Shown here in pieces: positions 17,534 to 29,400 of a stretch of 60,024 nucleotides of DNA. Each line of letters opens with the position of its first letter. Within the stretch, counting starts at the first letter, position 1. The stretch comes from Kiritimatiellia bacterium. GTDB lineage: Bacteria > Verrucomicrobiota > Kiritimatiellia > RZYC01. A program made the translations under genes and the position numbers. The notes beneath the pieces were generated by a model, which saw only the letters and a list, made by a program, of their open reading frames with translations, was not told where the DNA came from and made no database searches. The stretch is taken from the NCBI GenBank assembly GCA_028708815.1, contig JAQVYB010000005.1:1-60024 (forward strand), in the 5' to 3' direction.

Positions 17534-18706
17534 TCATTGGGTTGCCGGCCAGCCCACTTGACCTATGACATCCCGAAGCGGGACAACCGAAATATTCGCT
17601 GAAAGTGAATAGTGCCTTTCTCCCGGATAGACCACGTAGAGATGTTGCAAGCGGAGATCCTCCAAAGCTACGTGCATTGATTTTGTGCTTCCCGGGGCAT
17701 CCCCATATTTGAATTCAAACCCGATTCGTCCGCCTCCCGGCCTGATAAGCAGCAGGTCCAACTCGGCCCCTCCGTGGGTAGCCCAATAGTAGGCATGTCG
17801 CGGCATGAATTTCTGCAAGATGCAATCAATTGCAAAACCTTCCCATGAAAAGCCGAGTTGGGGGTGACGTTGAATATCAGACAAGGATTCTGTTTCCAGC
17901 AAGGCATGCAACAAGCCGCTGTCGCGGATGTAAACCTTGGGTGCCTTGACCTGTCGTTTTTTAAGGTTTTCATGCCATGGTTCTATGACATGAACCATAT
18001 AGGCCGAGTGCAAAACGTGCAGATATCGCTTGGCCGTCATATTGGAAACACCCAGTGACATTCCGATACTCGATGCGTTCCAAACTTTCCCATGCGTATG
18101 AGCCAGCATAGACCAGAACTGATACAGTTGGGCTGGAGGGAAATCAATTCCGAACCGCCGCAAGTCTCTTTCAAGAAATGTTCGAATGAAGTTTTCGCGC
18201 CATGCATAGCTGTCTTCATCCGTGTCTGCCATGAAAGACAACGGAAACCCACCCCGCAGCCACAAACGAGTCAAAAAATCTAAGCCCACCTCCTCCAACG
18301 AAAAACCGGAGATATCTACAAATTCAACGCGACCTGCCAGCGTCTCTGAACTTTTTCGAATCAAATCGGGTGAAGCACTGCCAAGGATCAAAAACTGAGC
18401 GGGAAGAGGGCTTCGATCAGCCAGAACACGCAACACCTCGTAGAGTTCCGGCATCACCTGCACTTCATCTATGACCACAAGCCCCCGCAGCGGTTCCAAA
18501 AAAGACATGGGATTCGACAGGGCTCGATAATCAGCAGAATTTTCTAAATCCAGATACATGGTTTCCCCATCACGAGCACTCACCAGTTGTCGGGCAAGTG
18601 TTGACTTACCACATTGCCGAGGCCCCAGAAGAGCGACAATGCGACTGCGACCCAACGCCTTATCCAGACGTTCACGAAGATTCTTCCTGTCAACGAGCGA
18701 TTTCAT
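17534..18706 (-). CDS. AAA_14/DUF4143 ATP-binding protein
   Basis: The 390-aa protein is of the widespread AAA_14 plus DUF4143 type. It shows Walker A GPRQCGKST, Walker B LVVIDEVQ, a sensor-like ILGSASPDL, and a C-terminal nuclease-like fold region with GGAELDLLLIRPGGGRIGFEFKYG (the E-x-D...E-x-K pattern). The biological role of this family is not settled. It separates GDP-fucose synthase from the phosphonate genes and seems unrelated to polysaccharide synthesis, so it may be a passenger or recent insertion. Confidence 0.87.
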   Translation of the reverse strand: MKSLVDRKNLRERLDKALGRSRIVALLGPRQCGKSTLARQLVSARDGETMYLDLENSADYRALSNPMSFLEPLRGLVVIDEVQVMPELYEVLRVLADRSPLPAQFLILGSASPDLIRKSSETLAGRVEFVDISGFSLEEVGLDFLTRLWLRGGFPLSFMADTDEDSYAWRENFIRTFLERDLRRFGIDFPPAQLYQFWSMLAHTHGKVWNASSIGMSLGVSNMTAKRYLHVLHSAYMVHVIEPWHENLKKRQVKAPKVYIRDSGLLHALLETESLSDIQRHPQLGFSWEGFAIDCILQKFMPRHAYYWATHGGAELDLLLIRPGGGRIGFEFKYGDAPGSTKSMHVALEDLRLQHLYVVYPGERHYSLSANISVVPLRDVIGQVGWPATQ

Positions 18707-18836
18707 TGTTGAATATTAAACATCGCGTGTTAGAATTTCATGGATAATGTGGCGATGGATTAGAAGAACGTCAAATCCTATCCAAGAGAATATTCCGCGC
18801 GGCATGCGCTTCATTTTTTCGCGCTTCGCGAAAAAA

Positions 18837-19874
<1,038 letters not shown>

Positions 19875-19958
19875 GTACCCTCATAACACTTGGCCCTCCC
19901 GGGAAGGACGCTGTCCACAGCGTCCAAAAGGCAGCCCCTGGCAACACGGGTTGCCCTC

Positions 19959-20453
19959 TCACTTCATCAACATGCCCAGCATCACTTTATCCCACACCCA
20001 CTGGACGCGTTCCTTAAACTGCGTGAAGCGTTTTATCCTTTTTTTGACAAACTTCAACTCTTCCTTGCAGACCTGCGGGTCCGATTGCTTTAAGAGCACA
20101 TCGGTTTGGCGGAGGACTTCCTCCGTACGTTCCATGTGCTGGGCAATACTGTCGAGCATGGCCTTGCGCATGAACTTGCCCCAGTCTTCCGTGGCCTCGT
20201 AATAGTCCTTGCGGTCGCCTTTTTTCCAGACCTTTTTGAGCGCACCCCATTGCTCCAATTGTCGAACCGACATACTGGCGCTTCCCTTGCTGATGCCGAG
20301 GGCTTCGGTCAGATCATCCAGCGATTGCACCTCCCTGCACAGATACAGGTGAGCGAAAATCTGACCGATCACACGCCCCGCACCAAAGGATTGGGTGGCG
20401 CTTCCGGCCAATTCAACAAAGGATGCACGAATGGTGTTTAATTCCTGCGACAT
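19959..20453 (-). CDS. GbsR/MarR-like transcriptional regulator
   Basis: The product is a winged-helix regulator of about 164 aa of the GbsR type (MarR superfamily). It has GRVIGQIFAHLYL leading into a helix-turn-helix LTEALGISKGSASMSVRQLEQWG and a wing KGDRKDYYEA, followed by a helical dimerisation tail. I use the ATG at 20453 (MSQELN); an upstream in-frame start at 20555 adds 34 unlikely residues. As the first gene ahead of the polysaccharide cluster on the same strand it is a candidate local regulator. Confidence 0.82.
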   Translation of the reverse strand: MSQELNTIRASFVELAGSATQSFGAGRVIGQIFAHLYLCREVQSLDDLTEALGISKGSASMSVRQLEQWGALKKVWKKGDRKDYYEATEDWGKFMRKAMLDSIAQHMERTEEVLRQTDVLLKQSDPQVCKEELKFVKKRIKRFTQFKERVQWVWDKVMLGMLMK

Positions 20454-20620
20454 AGACTTCGTCCCTGTGAAGTCCCGGTAAGGGAAGCTTCTTTGTTCTT
20501 TATTAACCTGTGTGACAACGGGAAGATCATCAAAACAACACCTTGCGGCGTTCATTATGTTTTGAACGTATCATATGCGGGCAAGGGATCAAGCAATAAC
20601 GCGGTTATTTCTTCGGATTA

Positions 20621-23600
20621 TTAGCGCTTCACGCCTAGGCGGTAGAGGAGGCTGTTCACGTTGGCGCGGATATTGGTCAAAGAAAGCGTGTGAAGACTCT
20701 CCGTATCCGAGGTGATGTTATCCCGAATGAGCGTCCAGGTGCCTGTCACCAGATTCGTGGTGCTGTCGACGCGATAGATTCGTCCCGGTTTGGCGGTCCA
20801 GCTTAAGTCTACGCTCGAGGTATCGCCGCCGGTCACGTGTTGCAGTACGACATCGTCGGCATAGAACGTTCCGTCATTCCCTACCCCTGTAGCTTCCACG
20901 ACCATCTGGGCGTAGACCGCATTTAGCGGGGCATCGCCCGTCAGGTAGAGGTCCATCCAGGTTTCTGTGGGAAGCTCCGTCATGGAGCAGGTGTATCGCG
21001 AGAGGAATGCATACGAAGCATCGAAGAATTCCAGTTTCAGCACGGTCGGGTTGGTCCAGTTTGATTCCCGCTGAAACCAGCCGCCGCACCGGTAGATCTG
21101 ACCACCTGCGATGGATACGGATTGAATCAATCCGGAGTAATTGGTTTGAGCCATCCAGCTGCCTGTCAAGATTCCGCTCTCAGCACCACCATGTGACCGC
21201 CAATTGGTCACCGTGGAATTCCCCAGGGCCGTCCACTGGTTGGTATGAGCCTCAAAATCGGTATTCAGGAGCAAATTGGCACCATATTCCAACGGCGAAC
21301 TGGCAAAAAACCGGTAGGCGGTGCTGTCAATCGTCAGCATGGAGGAAGCATCGGTCGGATCCGTTCCGGCCACATACTCACCCCAGGCGCTCATCCGGTC
21401 GCCATCCGTATCCAGCGCGACATCGGCACTGTTCGTCAGGTTATATCCATACCCATGTTCCCAACCGTCATCCATCCCATCGCCATCCGAGTCGGTCGTC
21501 TGCGGGTTGTATTCATAGCACCCGATGTCCGATTGAGCGATGCCATCAAAATTCCCATCCAGAGGACGGGCGTTTCCACCCAGATCATACGTCACTTCCA
21601 CCAGATTGGTCCCCGCATCAATGCACGGGGAGCCATATTTCAGATGGTAATCGCCAGCCGCCGCGTTCAGGAATTGGGGGTTGCCCACGAAATTCCCCGT
21701 CCCGCTTATTTCCACCGGCGCAGAGCAGTATTGGATTTGGTTGTTTTGCGATGCGCCCCCAACATGCAAGGCATCCGGTTCGGTCATGATGCAGTTTTTA
21801 ATAATGGCTCCATAACCATCTACATGTATCCCGCTTCCCCGTTGACTTGGCGCTGAATTGCTCAACAGGGTGCAATGCTGGAAGCCTGCATTATTGCACA
21901 AACCGATTCCACCACCGTAACCATCTGTATAGTTATCCATAATCAGGCAGTTTCTCAGGTTTTTCCCATTATCCAGCACCACCCCGCCGCCCATTCCAGA
22001 TGCATAATTAGAAATAACCAGACAGTTTTCAATAACGGTATTTCCTGCCCAATGGGCCTCTATTCCTCCACCCCAACCCGCTTGATTATGTTTTATCGTA
22101 CAATGTGTCATTTTGCCTGCTGCGGCAATCAAGGCTATCCCTCCACCCCATCCGCCGACTAATGCAGAATTTCCATTAATGCAGCAATTAGAGAGAACTT
22201 TCATATTGATAACCAATGCTCCTGCCCCTGAAGTCGTACGCAAATCAACGCTGTTACCTAGAATGGAACCATGCATCATGGCAACACCATATACAGACGC
22301 ATTTGTGTGATTCACATACACGCAACGCGTCGCCCAGGTTCCGCCATCAATGATCACATTCTCTGGTCCATCTACGCCGACGACGGTAATACCTTTTTCA
22401 ATGACCAGGCGTGACCGGCCACAGGTGTTGTCTCGAAATCCCTTTTTATAAACACCGCCTGCCACATACACCGTGTCGCCGTCTGCTGCTGCATCCACGG
22501 CTTCCTGGATGGTATGCGCCGCCGTTTCCAAAGAGGCAAAGGGATACACGGGTGTCGCAACATTGGTGGAAACATAATGAGCCGGTGTAGGCCCCTGATC
22601 AATCAGGAGGCTGTCTGAAGCCATCATGCCCCAGGCATTGGAGCCCTGAACATAAACACGGTTCAATCCGGAAAACAGCCCGGTAATCGAGGCCGTCCAT
22701 GAAACTGCACTGGAGAAACTGCCGCTTGAGATAACAGCCCCGTTGTACACATTGCTCCACCACATGGTTGACGCCGTCTGTTCATTTCGGGATCCGCCGA
22801 TGACGCAGGATGCTTCCGATACGACCATGCCTGTGCCATTCGTAATATTCACCAGAGGCATGCCGGAGCCGATACCTCCGCGTGTAATCACGGCTTGATT
22901 CGAGACCAAAACACCATGCTCATTCGTGGCATAAACGGTGATGGTGTACGGCACGCTAATAAACGTCAGATTGGTCGCCAGCGTCCAAGTATAGGGAGTG
23001 ACCCGCGACACTTGCACGGTAGCGAGATTTCCACCAACCAGGACTGTGGCCGTCATCGCGCCGGACACATTGAAATTGTTTGCCCCCGAAACCGTGGTGA
23101 CATCATACGATACCAAGCCGACTGGGCTCGTAATTACGACAAGGGGTGCCAACGATTCAGGCGAGGCGGAAAACTCATGACATCCCAGGTCCACCTGGTC
23201 GCCGATTAGCCTGGTTTCTCCCGCATAATCCGCAACGCCCGCCCAATCATAGATCGCGGCAATATTCGTGGTTCCCTGATTGATGCAGGGAGAACTCTCT
23301 GCGGGCCGATAGTCCCCAAGCGGCGGGCAGCGAAACACGGGGTTCGTCACGATGCTGTTACTGTCAAAGCCTGTGTTTGCCGAGTAGTTAAGCAAATTGG
23401 TATAATTCACCGTCCCGCCGTGGAACAAATAATTGCTGTTCGCTCTGAAAAAACAGTTGTAGTCGCTCTGATTGTCGAAGATGTAGTTATCCTCCTGCAA
23501 TTTATTCGTCGGCCACATGATATCCCAAGTGCAGGCATTCTCATAGATGAGATTGTTGAACACATAATTATTCGTAAAAGGCGCGGGATAGCCAAGATCT

Positions 23601-25954
23601 GAACGTTGCCCCGTACGACAACCTAAGGCAAAACGGCCCTGCTGGCCAATAATTGTGTTGTTGAAAACGCGAGTATTACAAGATTCTGCGATGCAAATTC
23701 CGCATCCGTCATTGTCGACTAACATATTATCATGAATAAGGGCTCCGCCTGGACTGATTTCATAAAATATAGCGGAACCGGTTGTGCCATCCTTCCAGTT
23801 GCGGGCGGTTTCTCGGATTAAATTACCTCGAATGACATTGCTTCCCTCGGGGCAGGTATCAAACCAAATGCCATACCCCAGATTTCCAACGAACACGTTG
23901 CTCTCAACAGTCCCGTTCTGAGCAGGCATGAATTTCATCCCGCCACAATGACACCCCACGGAAAATCCATTGTAATTATTGCTGTTGATGATACACCCTC
24001 GGACCAGAAAACTGTCGGGACTTCCGCCAAAACCAGCCATCCCGTTATGGCTCACATTACAGTTTATTACTTGGGTGTTATCGCTCACGCCAACCCCGGT
24101 TGCATCCATCCACGAAACATCACACGAATCCATCGTCGAATATTCACCCAGATTTACAGCCGCATAACCACCCATGGAGTATCCGAGTGTATTCACATGC
24201 ATGAAATGAAGTCCGTAAATATTATTGTATCTTGCCGATTTGAATAACACACTTCGGGCGGTACTGGCTTCCATAATGCTTTCGGATGGGTTGGAGTGAT
24301 CCGACAACCAGACATACAGCACATTCTCGTTGGCAGCATAATAAAACGAACCGGCAACCATATCCGCCAATCCGAGACCGTATGGGATGAACGGATAGGT
24401 CGGCGTACTACCATAGCATTCATTTGGATAACCAATTTGCCTCAGACATGCACCATCATCAAAAAGCTGCTGTGTGTTGCGGACCCAATTTGTCAGTTTC
24501 CAAATACTGTCGGCATGATGAATCCAATTTGTTGCCAAGACAGAACCCTTTATCATCGGTGTTTCATTGCTGTAGGCACACACGGTTACCGGATGGCCCT
24601 GTTCTCCATCAACAGGCACAATGAGAAATTCACGATACGTTCCTCCGCGGATATACAAGGTGTCACCGGGAGCCAAGACTGCTAATCCTTTCTGCACTGT
24701 GCGAAATGGATCGTTCAAAGACAATCCCGTCGCCTGATCATTCCCATTTGTCGCCACATAAAACACCGTGGGATCGCGCGTTTCGTCCGTCCAAAACTCA
24801 TGTGCGCCGATATCCACATGTTTTTTTGCCACCCGTGGATTACCATAGAAATCTTCGATCCCTTCCATCATCCAGTCTTCCTGAAGACCCGCATCCCGGC
24901 ATGGAGAACTTTCGGACAAACGGTAGTCATCGTTCTCAAAATCTGCATACTTTGGCTCGTTGGTTACGATGGCACGGGACGTGACGGAGTTGGTCAACGG
25001 AGGCGTACAGCAAAACTCTATCATATTGATCGCGCCGTCCGGTCCGGCATAGTAAAAATTTTCTGCACCATTGTAATACATGGTATTATCGCACAAACGG
25101 TTATCGACCCCTTGTAGAAATACACCAGCCCCACGGGCGTTAGCCGTGTTTTTCTCAATGGTGCATGAAGAGAGGCACGTATTGTTATCCAGAAAGATCC
25201 CTCCGCCGTAGGCAGCCGCATGGTTGTATAACACAATGCAGTGGCGGACACTTTTACAGTTATCTACCACCAATCCACCACCGGACTGGGCTGCGTTTGA
25301 AATCACTGTGCAATGTTCGAATATCGTTCCACTTCCCCAACGGATACTGGAGCCTCCGCCAGAACTGGCTTCGTTTTGCCGTATATCGCAATGCGTGATC
25401 ATTCCGGCGGCACTGATTACAGCGATACCACCGCCCCACCCATAAGTTGCCGTCCTGTTATTCCGCATAACACAGTTAGACATCAGCCCGATGTTGTAAA
25501 TCAACGCTCCGCCACCATTGCGTTTCCCCTCGATGGTCGAGGTCTGCCCGTTCTCCAGGGTGAAACCGAGCAATGCGGCGTTCGTGTGGTTGATATAGAC
25601 ACATCGGGCCGGGGTGGAGAAGTCGCCGCGAATGATGGAGGCCTCGGGACCTTCCACGCTTCGGAGGGTCACGCCCTTGGTGATCCCGACGCGACTGACT
25701 CCGTACTCATTGGAAAACATGCCGGTAGAGTAGACGCCGTTCGTTACCAGCACCGTGTCGCCGTTGCTTGCCGCATCAATGGCGGATTGAATGTCGTGGG
25801 CGGCATTTTCCCAGGTGGCATAGGGCGAGGATGGAGAAGGACTGTTCGTCCAGACGTATAGCGTTCCTGCCCAGGATGATGTGATAGAGGCCAGAAAGAA
25901 CACTCCGGCAAACAGCACGGCGTGGGTTCTTTTCTCGATGGATAAATAATTCAC
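20621..25954 (-). CDS. Large exported triple beta-helix (pectin-lyase-like) protein
   Basis: The 1,777-aa exported protein starts at GTG 25954 (GGGAG upstream) with signal peptide ending ASITSSWA. Three right-handed beta-helix units follow, each opened by a choice-of-anchor-like header (ATWENAAHDIQSAIDAAS near 50; DPFRTVQKGLAVLAPGDT near 410; SLETAAHTIQEAVDAAADGD near 1130) and ending in D(I/L)GC(Y/H)E motifs. Residues 1488-1540 form a calcium-binding TSP3-like linker (DSDGDGMDDGW, DTDGDRMSAWGEYVAGTDP). A carbohydrate-binding-like module (NLLLNTDFEAHTNQW, near 1560) and a short C-terminal domain (PGRIYRVDSTTN) close the chain. Probable polysaccharide lyase-like or adhesive surface protein; no catalytic residues identified. 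Confidence 0.85.
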   Translation of the reverse strand: MNYLSIEKRTHAVLFAGVFFLASITSSWAGTLYVWTNSPSPSSPYATWENAAHDIQSAIDAASNGDTVLVTNGVYSTGMFSNEYGVSRVGITKGVTLRSVEGPEASIIRGDFSTPARCVYINHTNAALLGFTLENGQTSTIEGKRNGGGALIYNIGLMSNCVMRNNRTATYGWGGGIAVISAAGMITHCDIRQNEASSGGGSSIRWGSGTIFEHCTVISNAAQSGGGLVVDNCKSVRHCIVLYNHAAAYGGGIFLDNNTCLSSCTIEKNTANARGAGVFLQGVDNRLCDNTMYYNGAENFYYAGPDGAINMIEFCCTPPLTNSVTSRAIVTNEPKYADFENDDYRLSESSPCRDAGLQEDWMMEGIEDFYGNPRVAKKHVDIGAHEFWTDETRDPTVFYVATNGNDQATGLSLNDPFRTVQKGLAVLAPGDTLYIRGGTYREFLIVPVDGEQGHPVTVCAYSNETPMIKGSVLATNWIHHADSIWKLTNWVRNTQQLFDDGACLRQIGYPNECYGSTPTYPFIPYGLGLADMVAGSFYYAANENVLYVWLSDHSNPSESIMEASTARSVLFKSARYNNIYGLHFMHVNTLGYSMGGYAAVNLGEYSTMDSCDVSWMDATGVGVSDNTQVINCNVSHNGMAGFGGSPDSFLVRGCIINSNNYNGFSVGCHCGGMKFMPAQNGTVESNVFVGNLGYGIWFDTCPEGSNVIRGNLIRETARNWKDGTTGSAIFYEISPGGALIHDNMLVDNDGCGICIAESCNTRVFNNTIIGQQGRFALGCRTGQRSDLGYPAPFTNNYVFNNLIYENACTWDIMWPTNKLQEDNYIFDNQSDYNCFFRANSNYLFHGGTVNYTNLLNYSANTGFDSNSIVTNPVFRCPPLGDYRPAESSPCINQGTTNIAAIYDWAGVADYAGETRLIGDQVDLGCHEFSASPESLAPLVVITSPVGLVSYDVTTVSGANNFNVSGAMTATVLVGGNLATVQVSRVTPYTWTLATNLTFISVPYTITVYATNEHGVLVSNQAVITRGGIGSGMPLVNITNGTGMVVSEASCVIGGSRNEQTASTMWWSNVYNGAVISSGSFSSAVSWTASITGLFSGLNRVYVQGSNAWGMMASDSLLIDQGPTPAHYVSTNVATPVYPFASLETAAHTIQEAVDAAADGDTVYVAGGVYKKGFRDNTCGRSRLVIEKGITVVGVDGPENVIIDGGTWATRCVYVNHTNASVYGVAMMHGSILGNSVDLRTTSGAGALVINMKVLSNCCINGNSALVGGWGGGIALIAAAGKMTHCTIKHNQAGWGGGIEAHWAGNTVIENCLVISNYASGMGGGVVLDNGKNLRNCLIMDNYTDGYGGGIGLCNNAGFQHCTLLSNSAPSQRGSGIHVDGYGAIIKNCIMTEPDALHVGGASQNNQIQYCSAPVEISGTGNFVGNPQFLNAAAGDYHLKYGSPCIDAGTNLVEVTYDLGGNARPLDGNFDGIAQSDIGCYEYNPQTTDSDGDGMDDGWEHGYGYNLTNSADVALDTDGDRMSAWGEYVAGTDPTDASSMLTIDSTAYRFFASSPLEYGANLLLNTDFEAHTNQWTALGNSTVTNWRSHGGAESGILTGSWMAQTNYSGLIQSVSIAGGQIYRCGGWFQRESNWTNPTVLKLEFFDASYAFLSRYTCSMTELPTETWMDLYLTGDAPLNAVYAQMVVEATGVGNDGTFYADDVVLQHVTGGDTSSVDLSWTAKPGRIYRVDSTTNLVTGTWTLIRDNITSDTESLHTLSLTNIRANVNSLLYRLGVKR

Positions 25955-26404
25955 GCCAGCTCTCCCTTGAAATGGTTCCGCTGAACGCGGAAATTTGGAT
26001 ACAAATGGAACGCCACAACACGGAGCGAAGGGTAGTGGGGCCGTGCCCATGTGTCAAGCGCCTGGTAAACCGGTTGTGTTCCACGGTGCTTTCGGGGTCT
26101 TCTCTTATCCGCCGGAATTCTGGGATGTCGGACTGAAAGTCCACCTTACGTCAGAGGCTTTGCGTTCTTCGCGTGCTTGAGCGAAGCGGGCGAGAAACAT
26201 ACCTTTTGCACAGAAAGGGAAGAAAGCAGGTAGGAATGCCCATTCTACAGGGGATTTTTTCTGTATTTTGGAGTTTTTGCGTTCACAGATGCCGTTCCGG
26301 GTGACCTTGTTCGACATTCAACGTTCCATGTTCAACGCTCGCCTTCCACCGTTCATCCTGCCGGCATTCGTACGTATGTGTTCGGATGTTGTACGGGAAG
26401 AATT
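25955..26404. other. 450-bp intergenic region with heptamer-like repeats
   Basis: No convincing gene is present between the two exported-protein genes. Bases 25976-25992 hold an inverted repeat (TTCCGC-N5-GCGGAA) about 22 bases ahead of the beta-helix start. Bases 26309-26336 hold four degenerate heptamers (GTTCGAC, ATTCAAC, GTTCCAT, GTTCAAC). A promoter for the beta-helix gene is expected here but I cannot point to one. Confidence 0.5.
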
Positions 26405-29400
26405 CTATTCCCCGATATAGAGCACACGGTAGTACCGGTTGGAGCGGTTGGCCGCCGAGGCGTCGTTGTAGGTTCGGTTGGTGGCCGTACCGTAAGGGGC
26501 GCTCTCCGTCACCGTAATAAGCGGCACGAATCCGGCGGTGAGATCATCGGAATATTCAATGCGGTACTGCCGCCCGCCCACGGACTGCCAGCGCACCGGC
26601 ACACCCGCACCCGCCAACGGACCGATTCGGTCCATGCACAAAGCGGATGCGGCGTCACGCGGATTGGTTCCAAGCCGGTATTCCTCCCGATTGCTCAGTG
26701 TATCCCCATCGGTATCTTCGTCGGCAATGGAGGGACCGGATGGAGTAAAGCCGTTCTGCTCGTACCAGGCGTCCGGGATACCGTCGCCATTGCTGTCGGT
26801 TCCGGCGGCGCGCGTGATGGTTACGCTGTCGGAATAGGCTTCAGCCTCTCCGCTTTCCGGCGTGGTAATGCGGAGGTCGTTGATATAGTAATCATATTCC
26901 TCTCCGGTTCCGGCAAAATTATTCCAGGCGCGGAACAGGGTAATGTTCTTGTCGGCCACGTCTTCCAAATTTCCGGCGTAGGTCCTTGCGGCGCCGCCGT
27001 AGGGCGTGATTTCTGCGGAGAAGGTGGAGGTGCCGGTGAGGGTGAATTCAATCTCGAGTCCATCGCCGGTCCAGCCGATGTCGGTGGTCCCGGAGGTGAT
27101 GTTGTAATTCGTATCGCCGCCGTTGAACCAGAACTGCCACAACGTGTCGCCGCCTTCATTCTGCAAGGCAATGCCCACCCCTGCGCCGGTGCTGATCCAG
27201 CCGTTGCGCATCTTCACGCAGAAGGTCTGGCCGGTCTGCATCGCGGAGGCAAACGGACGTTTGGCCTCGGCCATCTGGCCGCTGTTGGCATACATGGCCC
27301 ACGACCTGGCGCCCAGAATATTATTGCGGGTGAACCAGCCGGCCTGGCTGTTATCCTCGACCGTACGGTAAAACACCCAGGGACTGAATCCCGTGCCCCC
27401 GTTGGAATCATCGGCCCATACCGCATCGTAGGCGGATTCCGAGCCATCATCCTGCGCGTTGGTGGTCACGCCCGAGGCGGCGGCCCCGGACCCCTTCACT
27501 GTAATCAGATTGGCGCCCGTACCCAAAGGCAGCGCGGGAATGGTCCAGGCGGAGACGGCATCGAGCGTCCCGGCGTCGCCGGTGAGCGCATTGGTCCAAG
27601 CCAGATCACCCACCACTATTTTCGCGGTACCGCGCACCATGTAGTTCGATTGAATAAAGGCCACCTCCAGATTGGAAGGCGGATTGGTAATGACAATGCC
27701 ATCCGGTACGGGACCAAAGCAATTGGTGACGGCGATATGCCAGTCGAGTCCATCCTGGTTATCCCAGGTGGTTCCGTCGTTGAAGCAGAAGTCCAGCATC
27801 TCGATTCCCAGGGGCGGCGTATAGACATACTGCCAGTAATACCCGTTCTTGGTCATGATCGGATTGGGAAGAACGGTGTCCGCAAAGCCATCGTGACCAA
27901 CGTGTATGTAGATGGCGGCTGCGCCTTGCAGGGGACCTTCGTTCGGATAGTATTTAATGGTGATCGGGTTGCAATCAGACGGCGATACAGGATCCACCAC
28001 CGCAGTGGACGGCCCCACCGGCGCGTTGCAGTCGCGTATCGAAGTGGACCAGTTGAGCCCGTTGCGCGAATCGACGGTACCGCCGGAAACATTCTGGAAC
28101 CAGACCTCCGCTTCCGTCGAATTGCTGGGCACGTTCTGAATCGTATAGCTCCAGACATCCGGCGAAACACTGCTCATCTGATAGAGGTTCCAGGTGGTTC
28201 CGGTGAAGTTGATTTGCATATAGACCGGCGAGAATCCTTCCAGGGGACCACCCTCGGCATGGTAGGTCACCGTCAGGGGCGAGCAATTGTTCGGATCATC
28301 CGAAAACGTCACGCTGGAGGAGGGCGATATGCCGTCATCCTCGACCCAGACATGCTGAATTTCCGTCTTCGTGACGTTGCCGAGTTCGTCCGTGGTTTCG
28401 ATGTAGTAATCAAACAGATTGCCGCGGAATCCGGGCAGGCTGTCATTATCGATCCGGACAAAATAGTAATCGGCGATCACGGGTTCGGCCCAGAAGGCGG
28501 GATCAAACACAAAATAGTCAATCTGTCCGTTATCGGCGGCGGCGTTCAAGGCCGTGCGCGTATTGGGCAGCACACGTTTCGTCATCGGAATACTGACCCA
28601 GCTTTCGACATCGCCCCCTCCGGCGTAGGTAACGTTGTCGTTGTTGGACAGCGAACGCACGCCGTCTTTGTCGCGCCGTATTTTCAAATTCACACTCTGC
28701 ACGCCACTCAGGTCATACACATGCGACCAGATGTAAAATTCCGACGGCATTTTTTTGAGGTAGCGTGTGTCGCCGCCCGGAATGGGGTTGAACCATCCAA
28801 AGGTGTAAGCGCCGGGATTGTAGGGGAAGCGCTGCGGCTTGAGAGCGGTTGGGCCGGTGCGGTCCTGATCCATGCGGGTAGACATAAAGCTCTGCAGTTT
28901 GTCAATGGCGCGGCGGGTCGCCAGCGCGGGTTTATCTTCATCGTCGTTCCCGAGGCCGCCGTAATAATTGAAGCCCGAATCGAGGCCCATCAGATAAATA
29001 TGCCAGGCCAGTTCCACATCATTGGGCGAAGTCCAAACACCGTCCCAATCATAAGGCGACTGAATCTTCCATGCCTGCACCGATCCACCTTCGTCCACCA
29101 GAATCTGTTCCGCCGTTTCACACCAGTTCGCACCTGCCATCAGCGGGGCGTAACTGAAAAATTTCAGGGCGAAGCCGGGGGTTTCCATATCCACCTTCGT
29201 ACCCGGATAGCGATTCGTCGCACCGGCGGCCAGGTTATAGAGCGGCGGCTCAATCCACTTCAGGAAATACGAAGACCCATAGCAGGATTCCGGAAAGATC
29301 CAGGCGCCGTCTTCGATGTGTGCCACGCCCGCGTTGTTGCCATACTGATTCACAAAATCCTGTATGGTCGTGGTCTGGTAGCCATTGTTCTGACAATCGC

